Assembly (NCBI RefSeq): GCF_037038585.1
Contig: NC_092523.1
Span: 48,873,501 to 48,937,500 of the forward strand
Direction: 5' to 3'
DNA from: Patagioenas fasciata
Lineage: Eukaryota > Chordata > Aves > Columbiformes > Columbidae
Length of the DNA stretch: 64,000 nucleotides
Position numbers and translations under genes: made by a program. The notes under the pieces were generated by a model. It was not told where the DNA came from. It saw nothing but the letters and a program-made list of their open reading frames with translations, and ran no database searches. Of this stretch, positions 49,765-62,540 are shown piece after piece. The first letter of the stretch is position 1. Every line of letters starts with the position of its first letter.

Positions 49765-52700
49765 CTGTAGTTTCCTCTTTAGTTACAAAAGCAGCAATGC
49801 ATTTTAAACTTGCAGGAAATGCCAGTAAAACTCCTGGAATACTTGCTGCTCCTCTAGTGTAAGCTGAATCACATTAGCACCAAGATGCTGAGAAGCCTGA
49901 AATGTTCTTTGAAATATTGTCTCTGCTGGCGAATCAAAGACCAAGTTCTCCAGGTCTGACTAACTGTCAACTTTTTGCAGGTCTAGGAAATTAAGTGGCC
50001 TCCCTCACCATCTGGGGGGAAGTATTAAACTGGTGAAGCTGCCCAGAATCTCAGGTGATAAAGTAGGGAAGGTTGCTGTGGAAAAGAACTGAGTATTACT
50101 ATTTGACAGATTTAATGACGACTCTCAAGCTCATCTCAGTCATATGCCAGTCATACCTACACAGTTCAGTCCTTCATTCTAACAACTATAGTATAAGAGT
50201 ATACAAAATGCACGTATACACTGTTACAATGAGTGCTGAAGTTTGCTGCAAACATTCCTAACAGCAAAAGCATCAAGCTATCATCCAGGCAAACCCTACA
50301 TTAGCACCAAATGACTTGAACTGACATTTACCTCTCTCTCAAAAAAAAAAAAAAAATCAAAACTAGTGTCCTTTGCAGGAAAAAGGAAAATTAGAAATGT
50401 TGCTAAGTTGTACAGAAAGACCAATCACAAGGTAACCATATGAGCAGCCCTCAGACTGAGCTTCATTTTCCCATTGCAACCTGCCACAAGGATGATCCAT
50501 GACTGCTTACTGCAGAGTTGCTCACGATTTTGCTATACTTACAAACAGAAACAGAGAAACTTTATGTTGCAAACCATTGCTCTCACTCATGCACTATGTA
50601 GATGACCATCCTACAAAAAGCACAAGGAGATTTTGTTTGGCTCATGTGAATGCTCTGTCTGCTGATATCAGTACTGACATCACTGGTTTCTTGTTTGGAA
50701 CCTCAAGCACTGTTGAGAAGGGAGTCAGTAAACTCCGTTGTCTCAGGCCCTGAAGTTTAAACACCAAAGTGTCAGGCATGGTTTTAAGCCACTCTTCATT
50801 TTAGAAGATATTTATAGCTCTGAACACTGCCGAGCACTGCCCCCATTTGGCATTCAGCTCAAAAGAGAGGTGAAAATTTCAGGACAATTGCTGCCTTTTT
50901 TTTTTTTTTCGTTCTGCATTGCCAGTGATAGAAACAAACCAGAACAAAAGGAAGGGCTAGACAGAGCCCCCCCTCAAGTCTTGCAGTTAGCATATGAACA
51001 TGGTCATTAACCAAATGCATTGTGGCCTGACTCTGCTGACAGCATGGAACAGCAGCTGAATCATAGCTGAGCAGGGCTAAGATAGAGCCTGGAGTTGATG
51101 CACCAGCCATTTGTGGAGTCAGTCCAGCAAGATAAAAACCTGTTTTCTAACTCTCCATGCCATGAGTTAGCAGTCTGACCAGAGTTACCTGCCAAGTACT
51201 AGGCAAATGTAGCACCGCCGAGGCTCAGTTAGAGGAAATGAGCAAAATTTCTGCTCAGTATGAAAAGAACCTCAGTGTTTCTACTCCCCCCCGCCCCTCC
51301 GCCTTGTTAATTTGTTTTAGAAAGTTTTTACTTCATTTTTAGCTGGTCATTTCTCTAGAAATGTGAGTAAGACCAAATTTGGAACACTGAATGAAGGAGG
51401 ATTTAGAGAAGTGTAACGGAGTACACATGTTGCCCCTTCAGAGAACATGAACCATTATGTGACAGAATTTTAAGTGTTAGAAGTGGCTTCTCTGTTATCC
51501 ATAATATTCTGCCACTTCCCAATTACAAGTTTCTGGATCACTTAACCACAAGCAAAAATCCTAGAGGCATAAAAATTAGAGATAGTTTATGTGTGTTGCC
51601 TTGAAGATGGTACAATTTTCTGATGATATTTTAAGTGTTTGTGGTAGACAGTACTGAAACAAGGTAATTAAATGGAAACCATATAAGAATAGCTAAGATT
51701 CTGACTTTATATATCCATTGGACACAGTTTCCAATTAATGATGTTAATCTCTACACAGCTCTTGTATCTCTTCTGATCAGTGCTGCATTATTACATTTGT
51801 TGCCTGCAAGCGTGTTAAACAATAAATCACAGCAGTTTGTGCCTTTTCCACAGCCAAGCATCTAGGTTTGGATGACACTGACCTGCCACAGCTGCTGTCA
51901 GGTACTGGTGTCATTTGAAAAAACTGGGGAGTGAGCAAAGCCTCAATAACCCTGGAGAGCTTTTGCATCAATTACTTCAAAATTTTAAATTCCAAATGTT
52001 TGAAAAATCAGAAATGAAGGTGTTTGCACTCCCAGGCCACTGCATCCAGTGCCTCTGTGGCAGGGTATGCAGGAAGAGGCTCAGTATAAAAGCAGTTAGA
52101 ATATGTGTGCAAAAAGTGGCAGTATTTATTGAAGATGTTGCCTCAAAATGCTGCTGAAATAACTCAGCTCTCATTTCCAGGGTGGAGGTAGAATCGAAGC
52201 ACCACAAAGGTACATTTGTAGAAAATTTTAACAGTTCTTGATTTCGTGTTTGTGTTGCCCATAGCTAGAAAGAAGCCCTTTTCATAATTTTCCTGACCTC
52301 ACTGGTTTGGTGACATTTTCATTTTGTAGCTAAATCATGCTTCTTCCAGTAAGAGATCAATGAACTTCTATCTACTCGGTTTATATAAGTGATGCTATTG
52401 TTAACATATATGGTCTAGTTCAAATAGAAGTAACAGAACTTCTAAGTCCTAAGTCTGTCTTACAGTCCTTCTTGGAGCCAGACTTGGAAACTGATAAGGT
52501 TCAGGAAAACTGTGTCAACAGAAAACCAACTTAAACTGTCAGGAAGGAATGAAGAGTCAGATTCGGTGATCAAGAAATGAAGTCTGAGCTCTGTTTGTAA
52601 TGAAAATGAATCTAGTTAAAATCTTAATAGATTTTTAATTTTGCTCTGGGTTCCTCTGTCAGAATAAAATATTTTGTCTGGTTTCAAAGGCAGTTCAGAT

Positions 52701-53694
52701 ATAACAGTGGACAGGTAGCACTGATAGATGACTCTTGTGGTATCTGTTACAGGGCATCTGTCACACATATCCCTGGGCTGTTTCTCACTGCTGTTGTTTT
52801 AAAGATGACAGACATGTTTTCATTCAAAAAGGTTGTCTATTTATATCCCCTAGACACAGCCTCTTTCACTGCTCTGTAGAAACTTTATCCGAACAGGAAG
52901 GAGGCCTGTGTAATCTGAAGGATGCTCTCCCCATTGAAATGATGTGCAGAGGCATGTCTGCCTGGGAAGGCATGGGGGACAAATCTGAAGTTATGGCTAA
53001 TCCATAAATATTGGTCCCAGTTAGCTTTGCTATGCAACTTCTAGCCAAGGGCACCTGGGACACACATTCACTTACTTTGTCAGAAGCTATGCATGAAAAG
53101 TAGCATGTATATACCTGATGGTTTATAAGCATGTCTTAAGAAATTAACACCAAGAGGGAAAATTCACCAGCAACCTGCCAGGTGCTGTCCTGGGCACTGC
53201 AGTGAGGAATGGAGGGAACAGCAGACAGCCTTCCTGAGTCAACAACATCTCCAATGTCTCAGCAGCAAGAGGGGATATGTGTGTGACATATCTAAAGAGG
53301 AGCACTTTGCAACATGCACAGCCGTCGCAATAACCCCTTAGTTGTTGGTCAGGGCTGTTGCTCCACTCTGAGCTCTGTGCTGGAAGCAGAGCTGTCCTCA
53401 AGGACCAAGGGATGGCTTTTTGCTCTGGTCCCCAAATATTGTTCTGAACTTGTGCCAAAGGCTCCCTGCAGGCTAGCATACTGCTGGAGAAATGTGCTAT
53501 CCAGATAATATGTCGCTGCCCAACAGCTCATCCTGCAGACACAACAGTGCAGACACCTGAGGGCTGTCTCTGTAGGAAGCAGTTTTGAATATATCCTGGT
53601 CTTCAGCTGAACCTCAAGTTGGCACAAACTTGTTTCTGATAGTTTTTCTGCTGGACATTTAGAGGGAAAGACAACACACTCCTCGAAGGAAAAG

Positions 53695-53760
53695 CAAACA
53701 AACAAACAAAAAACAACACAAAACCAACCAACGAAAAAACCCCAAACAAACGAAAACCAC
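53695..53760. repeat. (CAAA)n-like low-complexity tract
   Basis: Imperfect CAAA and CCAA units over about 65 bases. No flanking element was recognised. Confidence 0.85.
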
Positions 53761-56700
53761 TGAAAACCAAACTTCTGATATCAGTGAAAATCTTCAAAAA
53801 GGCCATTTTCTGGCTCACCTGCTGTTAGCGTATCCTAGAGAAAAAATATTCTCTTAGATGAGAGGTAACAGAGGGCACAGGCATTTGTTCAAGTGATAGG
53901 GAAGGAAAGGCTTTCTCCAGGTATGGCAGATAATTAGAAAATTAAGGAACCTCTCTCTCTCAGACATTAAGGCCAAGGCTTAGAAGCCCAGTGCTAGGAT
54001 GCCTAGGTCCCCAGCTGACATCTACCTACACAGCAGCGCCAAGGAGTCCCAATTGCCTGATGGCTTTGGGATGACCTACGATAAAAGTGGCGTCTTAAGT
54101 ATGCAGGAATCAAAACTGCCTCCGCAATTGCCAGGCTAGCCATTCTGATGGCAGTTTATACAAAGTGACATAGTGAGGAAAGACTGTGATCCTGCAACTA
54201 GCCACTGCCTTGCTTGTTCAAAAGACAGAGAGACCATTACTGGGGGGGTGTCACTCACTGCAGTGAGATGCATGAGAACTAAACCCTGGGCCGACACATT
54301 TGCCCTCTTTACTGCAAAGTTGTCACTCTTGTGAGCAAGAGGCTGTGTGCAAGCACTATGTCCCCATGACCTAAGAAGTCATACTCAGTTGGTTCTCCCT
54401 TTGGGTTTCAGTAGTTTCCTCAAGATGGAATGATCTATTTGCAAAATTCTTCAGAAAAGTAACTGTGGGCAGAAGGGGAGCTTAGACATCAAGCATGCCA
54501 GCCTTGAGCCATGGCAGCTGGCACTTAGAAGGGTGAAGGTGTTGCTTTTGCTAAAAAGCACATTTACCAGTGTGCGGTGTTTTGCTGCTCGTAATATGCA
54601 AGCTTTACTTTATGTGACACTTGTAATTCCCCTGGGCTTGAAATACAATTTAGTCTGTAGTTTGCTGAAATGCTTTATCAAGGAGGATGTAAGCTTGGTC
54701 ATCATGCGTTGCATAGATGTATAGTCATAAAGAGGGTCGCTCTCTCCAGAGGGGCCAGTTAGCATTGCAGTGCAAGAGTCCTGCCAAGATCAGCTGGTTC
54801 CTCTTGGTTTCTGTTGATGTTTGACAGCTCATTAAAAGTTAGGAGGGAAAAAGATTGGATTTGCTTCACTTAGAAGCAAAGCATCTTATCTTTTTGCTTA
54901 AACAAGAAAAAGAAACCTTCACTCTTCCCAGATTTTCTATGCTATGCCATAGCTAACAGCAGGGGAGGACGAGTTCTGTTCACAATTATTGCCAACAGTC
55001 TTTTTGGACTTTAAAACTGATTCTTCAGTCAGACATTAATTTGCACTGCAAGAAGTGATTTAGAGCTACCTGCAGGTTTAAGGCATACACCTGCATCAGT
55101 TATGCTGAAGGCACCATTTCAATGTAATCTTTGCAGTTTAGAGAGCTAAACCTCAGATTTTTATTCCCCTTTCCTTGTCTCCCCCAAATAGAAATAGAGA
55201 CTCTGCAAGGCCAGATCCACTTCAGACCCTGCATACTAAAGGCACAGGGTGAGAAAGAGTTATATATACATGTGGCACCATAGCTGGTGCTGCTTGCAAG
55301 AACCGTTATGGTGTTTGCATGCAGTGTGTTAGTTTGACATTAAAATCAACATAAGCTGCGTGTGCCTGCAGGCAATGTTTGGTCCCTGGTAAACAAGGTG
55401 GGCAAGGCTAGGATGCAAGCTGCAAGACAGAGAACTCAATAATTTAGCTCCATTTAAAAGAGACCTCATTTAAGATACATGACAACGTTGTATAAATTGC
55501 CAAGAACGTACAAACTACACGAGCACATTTTCCTCCTTCTGTTAGTCTTAATGCTGAAGCAAGTCCGCTGACAATAGCTTTTTATATATGTAAAATATTA
55601 AATGTCACATTTCTCTCCCTTTTTACTCTGAGAGGTTACCCCATCAATGTACATCTGCCTTTTCTGTTTATCAAAACCCAGTTTAAGCACTTTTCTTCCA
55701 CTAAAACCAATGCAAATTTAAACAGTTTAACAAGTTCATATTTCTTTTCCCAGCTATGCATCGCTTGGCAAGAAAAGAGAGAGAAATAAGAAAACCTGTG
55801 GGGGAAATCCTGGTCTTCCAGAGTTTTATGTGCCTCTTTGGTAAGTCCAGACACTCAGGCCACTTTGCACTGCCTGGGCTGCTGTGGCTGGTGGGAGCAC
55901 AGAAACACCTGCTGCAGCCTTAGCTCTTTTGTCCTTTTATTTGGATCTAAATTTACCTGTTCGTACTCTTGGTCTGCAAAGCAAGAACCCTAAATCCAGC
56001 TGAGCATTTCAAACCATTTCTGAGCAGAGAATCAAAGCCTCTGCCAGAAGCTACACCTTTTCCTTCTTATGCATTAATAGCACCATACACCCCACAAAGT
56101 GGAGTCCCTCCCCTCAACCCAGGCCCTCCATCCTCTCCACTTGCCAGGTTCAAGTTTCACAACCCTTTGAACCAACCTTGAATAAAGCCATCACACTGGC
56201 AAGAATTCAATGTCACATCTTACCTGCAGCTCCCCTGATTCTCCCAGCTGTCCTGCAAGATGAAGTCTTCTAAAGCCATCATACAGGGCTTTCCTATCTC
56301 TCTTGAGAGGAACTCTTATCCACTCTTATACCTAGGTCTCTGCTACAACTCACTCCATCTTGATCGACTGTCTTTACATTCTCATCTCCCCCACTTACTG
56401 GGATTAATTAATGAAGAGCACTTGTGCACCTGTCCTCCTATCACCATGCAGAGTCTCTCCTGCCTCCTGAGCTTACTGCACAACACCAATACATCTGGTG
56501 TTTGCAAAGGCGGGGAGAGATAGGAACCTCCTTTCTCACTGTCCTCCCTGGCAAGGTCCAATCTGCCAAGAATGTGGTTTAGAAACCAGTCTTATAGGAG
56601 AGGTGGTCAGGGGGTTTTCGTCCAAACAGGCATTTTTCTTTCAATGAGCTATTGCTCATATTAATCCACATTGCAGCACTTTGGAAAACATGTCAATCAC

Positions 56701-56959
56701 TTGAGTTTTGAAAGCTAAGCTGAACTGTTTTAACAGTTTGCAAAACAGAATTCATTCACATGGAAAGCTGTGGCGCATCCCAGGAAAAGAAGCATTTAAA
56801 CCAGCCCATCCCTTCCCCTACAGACCTTTCTCTTTACTATCAAAGCAAAGCACTGCACTGTGGTTTTTCTTACCAATTGCACTTGTTTGTTGTACATCCT
56901 ATGTTCTCGGCCAGGAACACTGAAAGCAAACCTTGTTTTCCCCCTAGCAACTGAAAATG

Positions 56960-56992
56960 TAATAATAATAATAATTATTATTATTATTATTT
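56960..56992. repeat. (AAT)n/(ATT)n palindromic microsatellite
   Basis: About five AAT units are followed directly by about six ATT units, giving a self-complementary stretch able to form a hairpin. Unique sequence flanks it. Confidence 0.92.
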
Positions 56993-59900
56993 TAAATATA
57001 TTTTAGTTAGTCACATGCCCTTTTTAAGGAAATAAGATACAGGACTGCAAGAGACAGATAATCTAGTAAAGCAAAACTTGCCAAACAAGTGAAAGAAGTA
57101 TGACAATTCTTCTGGAGCTGGTATTGGATGTCTTGCAACTTCAGGAAAGTGCGTGATCAGAGCAGACCATCAGGAAAGAGCAATGTGTACATTGCACCAC
57201 TACACATGCTTGGATGAACTGAAGAGAGCAGTGCGCCTGCACACAGGGAGGCTTCAATGTACTTTTTTCTTTTTTAACCTGCACTTGAGACAGAAAAGAC
57301 CAGCTGTCCTGAAGCTGGACACAACCTCCACATGCGGAGCTATAAAAAACCTGTAAGCTATAAAATATAGCTCTCTTTTTGTCAGAAGCAGCTTACAAAA
57401 AAGTTCCAGGTTCTATTTTAGCAGAGATTACGACAATTTAGGGACTGCCCTCAATTTTGCAGGCTCTCTTTACAGTGCTGTCAATTAGTTTGCAGTAGCT
57501 ATTCCAACCTGTATGTGGGCCAGGCTAGAAAGAAAACACACAAAATAAATGGGACAGATTTTCTCCCTGCAAACAAAGGAATAGATATGATGAGATGGTT
57601 ACCACCACTCTGTGCCTGTGAGAACTGTGTGATCTTGGGGAAATAAATATCCACTAGGAAAATCGGACTGCTGTTCACTCCACCTGTGTTGCCACAGCCG
57701 AACAGGCCAGAGAACCTGGCTTTGGCTTTACAATAGAAAAAGGAGATGTGAGAGATAAGTGGCAGACAGGGAAGAGGCTACTCACCCACGTCCAGCCCAG
57801 GGAACAGAAGCCATGTACTGGCTGTGCTGTTTACACTCAGTTTGGTGATCTCAGGATATGTCACCAAAGCACAGAAACTCACACTAAAAAATGCAAGACA
57901 ATTGCTGGTATCACTCATGGCGACATCCAAAAAGTGAAGAGCAGGTGAGAGTGAGCAACCAACCACTTCACTCTTGCAAACAGTCCTTCAACATAATCTG
58001 AGCCAAGCTGGAAAGGTGAGTGAGTTTGGGAGGAGAGAAAGCACTGCTTCAGGTGTGTGGATGAAGGAGGCATAGCCTGCTGTAGTGTAAGCTGTGTGTC
58101 AGAGAAGTTAGGGTGAATACCAGGAAAGCTTTCCCAGCGTAGAGGTATTTAAGCATTCAGAGTCATGTCAGTAAAGGCAAGGAGATAAATCTGTAATAAA
58201 GAATACTACATATCTTTAACCAAAAATGGAGCATAGGCTGTATTTGCATTTGTCTCGCTTTGTAGGACTTACCTGATTACAGTGTCTTACCTAAACTGCT
58301 GTACAGTTCTCCTTTTTCTTAGCCAGCATTTCTCCTTTGAATAGCTGTCACATGGGACACGGAGAGACATTTGGATATGACCCGAGCAATTGTCAGCCCT
58401 ATTTATTCCCATTCCTTCTCTGCTGGAGCCAGGAAAAAACAGGGAAGCCTGTCCACTAGCCTCTGCCTTCAGAGCAGATGCTTAAAGCTTCTGAAACCTA
58501 ATGGGAGCCCAGGCATTTCAGAAGGGTGAGTAACCCAATGCATGGAGCCAGTGTCTCCCCAGAGGCTTCTCCCTTAGCTTAAGACTTACTAAACCTAAGC
58601 AATTTGCCTTGTGAATTAATAGCTAGGTAACTGTCCTTAAAAAAGGATGAGGCACAAACATGAGGGAAGAAACGTGATGTGCTCCCAAATCACAGGAAGA
58701 GTGGCTTCATGGGTGGCCTCACCTCTGCCGTTTCCCAGGTGGACCTGGCCTCTCCTCCTTCCCGATCCCAAAGTGATGCAGCCCAGCGGTCCCTGGGTCA
58801 GTGTGGATGTGGACGCTGTGCAGAACCCAGCAGCCATTCCTATGCACCAGCCATCTTCTAACAGGTGCCGAGAAAAACGTGGGCATCGAGCAGTTGTGCT
58901 CCAGCTGTCGGAGAGTTTTTCACCAGCTTGTGTGAAACATGTCCCTAATGGCTAAGCTCACTTATGTCTTTCTGATGTTATATAAGTGGATTTAGAGAAA
59001 CAGCACTGCCATGAGCAGGTTTCTAATTAGGAAAAGAAATAAATAGAATTAAGGAATTAAGGCAGAACCTCAGCATGAATGACCCAAATCCTTTCCTTGT
59101 GCCACAGTCCACAGCAGGCTATTGAAAAACTTTTCTTCTTTTAGGAAGTTAATTCATTACTATGATGGCACGGCAAAGGCAAATTCCTTTGTAGGCTGGC
59201 ACCCACACTCCCAAGCTGTTGATCCCACTTAATTTGACTTCTGTAAGTGCAAAGGACAATGCTTTAGGAAGTGGGGTGCTCTGCGATGCAAGCAGCAGTA
59301 CCCTCACTCACACAAACACTGCTGAAATATAGGTAGCAATGGGGCACCTGTTATTATTTCCTAATTTGCACTGACAAATTTGTGGTGATCCAAACAGGCA
59401 GACTGTCATTACTACTCATAGTTGCCTATTACCATACTGGGTATAGGTGTGAAATTAACAATGGCTTTCTCAAGCATCCATAAGTCTCCACAACCTGACC
59501 TCAACAGGACATAAGTGCACTTCATGCTTCTCACAAATGAGGCCATATTTATCTAAATACTCAGCTGCAGATTTAAGTGCCTACTTCTTAAAACATTAGC
59601 TGGTGAAAGTAGTAATTTATAGTTGTCCAAAGAGTATTTTGAAATTTGATGAGGAAATCTTACGGTTTCCACTCACAATGCTGCCACCAGCCACAGAGTG
59701 TTTTTGATGGCATTTGAATCCCTAAAGGCGTGATGGTTTCTTTAGCTGGTTAAAGCAGTGAAGCAGATACCCTGCGATGTAGTGCTGGTGGCTGAAAAGC
59801 TCATGTCCTCAGTAAGTCAGCTGATGCCTGAGCAAGAAGCCAGGCTTATTCTTCATCTCACTAAAACTGCTATGTTATATGGTATAAAATCTGGATCAGA

Positions 59901-62509
59901 TGGATAATAAACACCGGTAATTATTGGTTTAATAGGGTGCTAGCTTGTATTCTGTACTGGTCCTTTTTCTGCTGGGACAGTCCCCTAGGGCTGGGGGTTC
60001 TGGGCTTTTTCCCTACTACGTCAAGACTACATGGATGAAGTAGAAAAGGCAGATCTCAGTTTTCCTGCCTACAAAGAGACTGCCACTTGCAGCACACAGC
60101 TGAATGAACCCAGATACTGTAGGGAAACACCCCACTCCTGGTAGTTCGGGTTTGGGACTAATCTTCAGCAGCCACTGGCACACAGAAACCTGGATCATAC
60201 AACAAGGAATCCAGCAAAGCTCATTAATAAAATGTCCTGCACCACTGCCCAAGCACTGGGCAGTTAGTTGAAGTAGCCTGAAGCCCAGCAGCCAACCACA
60301 AGTATAGAAACACAGTAAAGGATACAACTATTTTTGGAAAGAGGGCTCCAGCTTGGGGTGAGCAGCCAGAACGACCCTGGTAGCAGGGGAACTGTGCAAC
60401 CATGTTAACTCAGGGGCTGTTTTGCTCCTTTCCCCTCACTGCAGGAAAGAATACACCGAGATGGGGTCCTCATATCCTCTAGAAGTAGAGAGACATACCA
60501 TACCTGTAGCTCCACTGATCAAAGTACTTCACTGCAATAATCTGTTACCTTATACTCTTTTGTACTCTGAGAGAAAACTTCATTTCTTTTGGGAGAGAAA
60601 AATGGTTCAGGTTGCTCTGATGCTGACACTCTTGGCTTTGTACATGGTGTGCAGGCATGCTGGCGGGTGGTGGTGGCAATTTGGTACAGCAGTGATATCA
60701 TAGGGTTAAAATTCTGCCCTTTACAGCTCAACTCCTGGGCTGCTGAGCTGGATGAAAAATGTTTTGCTGTGTGGCAACCGGCTGCTGAAAGGCTGAGTGA
60801 ACGGAACGATTAAGTAGCAGCTGCTGCAGAAAAGCCTATGCTCATCAGCAGCTGTGAAAATGCAACAGCACTTAACACAGAAGGAAGCAGACTGGTCTCT
60901 TCCTTGGCAGGGACAGTGCATGGTGGCTTCACCACACTGAGCTTTGCAAGGTGCCAGGTCCCAGGCCTGAATTCAAAAAGCTCTGTCTTTCAGACATTCA
61001 CAGATTTAACCCGAATGGCCAGCAACATTTAAAAGTTCTTTCTTTTCCCATGTCAGCCTACAAACAGAGACCCATAATAATTAAGACAGTGTTCATTTTA
61101 TTGTACTCAGTATGGAAACCAGGAGATGTAAAACAGCAAAACATTAAATTCCTAAGGGATTTGATTATGTGGATAACATTGTTTTAGTATCACTGTAAGA
61201 CTTCTTCACATGCAAACTCCTGTTGGTATGCCTTGAATGAATGCCACAATACACCTGGAAGCCTAATATTAGCTTTACTTCATACAGTACATCACATTCA
61301 GTCAATGTAACTATGAAAATAATAAAGCCACAATAATATTAATTGTTGTTAGAAGCCCCCAAATTGGTTTTCTGCTGCTGCTGACTGATTCGTGGCCATC
61401 ATTTTCGTGGTGTTTTCATCAGCCTGGAACTCAAAGTTCACGCCCCCCCTCCCCCTTTAGCTCTGGGTACAAACTCCCAACACTTTTCAGCATGCTAATG
61501 AGACTTAGCTTCAGACTTCAGATGTGATTTTACATACCACAAATGCATGGATTTTTCTCCTCCATTTTACTGCAATTCTTTGGGGCAGTGCCTGGACTTG
61601 CATTTGACATACTTGAAACTACTGATTATGAACTGGGCTAAAGGAAGTGTTGTCAGGATGACCCTTCAAGTAGAAGGGTCACCTGTTGTAGCAGAGCTGC
61701 TGAGAAGCATCTGAGAGACTTGTGTTCTGCAGCAGACAACTGCTGAAGACTTTGCTGTCAGAATTGCCATTTATTTGTGCTCCAGAGGGTGTCAGTCTAA
61801 GCAGAAAGCTGACAAAACTTCAGGTCTAGTGTTTTGAACAGGACTTGGTTGACGTGATTCTGTTTCTAACGAGCTCAGATGCCTGTTTTTGTCCATAGTC
61901 TTTGTGCAGAAACCAGTTTGTACATACAAGAGTGGATTTCCACAGAGCTCAGGAGCCAGTGTGCATCTCTGTACACCCCAGCCACTGCACTTGCTGTTGA
62001 TTGTCTAGACATGGAGGTTGGTCAGCTGTGGTGGTTTTATTTGTTTTGTTTTTGGTTTTGTTTTAGCTACGGCTGTGGGAAGTTTTCTAGAGACCAGATA
62101 AGGAGAAAATCCTTGTTTCTGTATTGCAGAGTCATCTAAGCTTGCCTTAAAGTTGTGAAAAATGCTAAACCTCTGGCAATCAATCAGAAAAACAAAGATA
62201 AAAAATAGTCTTACTGTATGAGTAATGCATGAGACCTGTATGCATGTACACCCCTTTTAAACATGTACACATGCACACATGAGCTTACCTACAAGCAAAC
62301 CTTTTCCTAGAGAAAAACCTATTTCCTCTCTGTGTGATTTGGCTCAGTAGTAACACAATTTTCTTCTTTAAAGAAGCCATAATGATGAAAGATGTTTCAC
62401 ATTGCAAAATCTTTCTTGCTGAGATTTGATGCAAAATCCACATTATAAACTCAGGGATGGAAGAGCTGCTCAGAAAAGCTCAAAGCAGATAAAACAATAA
62501 ATCTCAGTG

Positions 62510-62540
62510 TTTAAAAAAACCCAACCCAACCCAACCAACG
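62510..62540. repeat. (CCCAA)n short tandem repeat
   Basis: An A run followed by several imperfect CCCAA units. Too short to be a telomeric or satellite array. Confidence 0.75.

Noticed and set aside
53695..53760. The CAAA-rich tract as a retrotransposon poly-A tail
   Set aside because: No recognisable element lies on either side and no flanking duplication was seen, so it is reported as simple sequence only.
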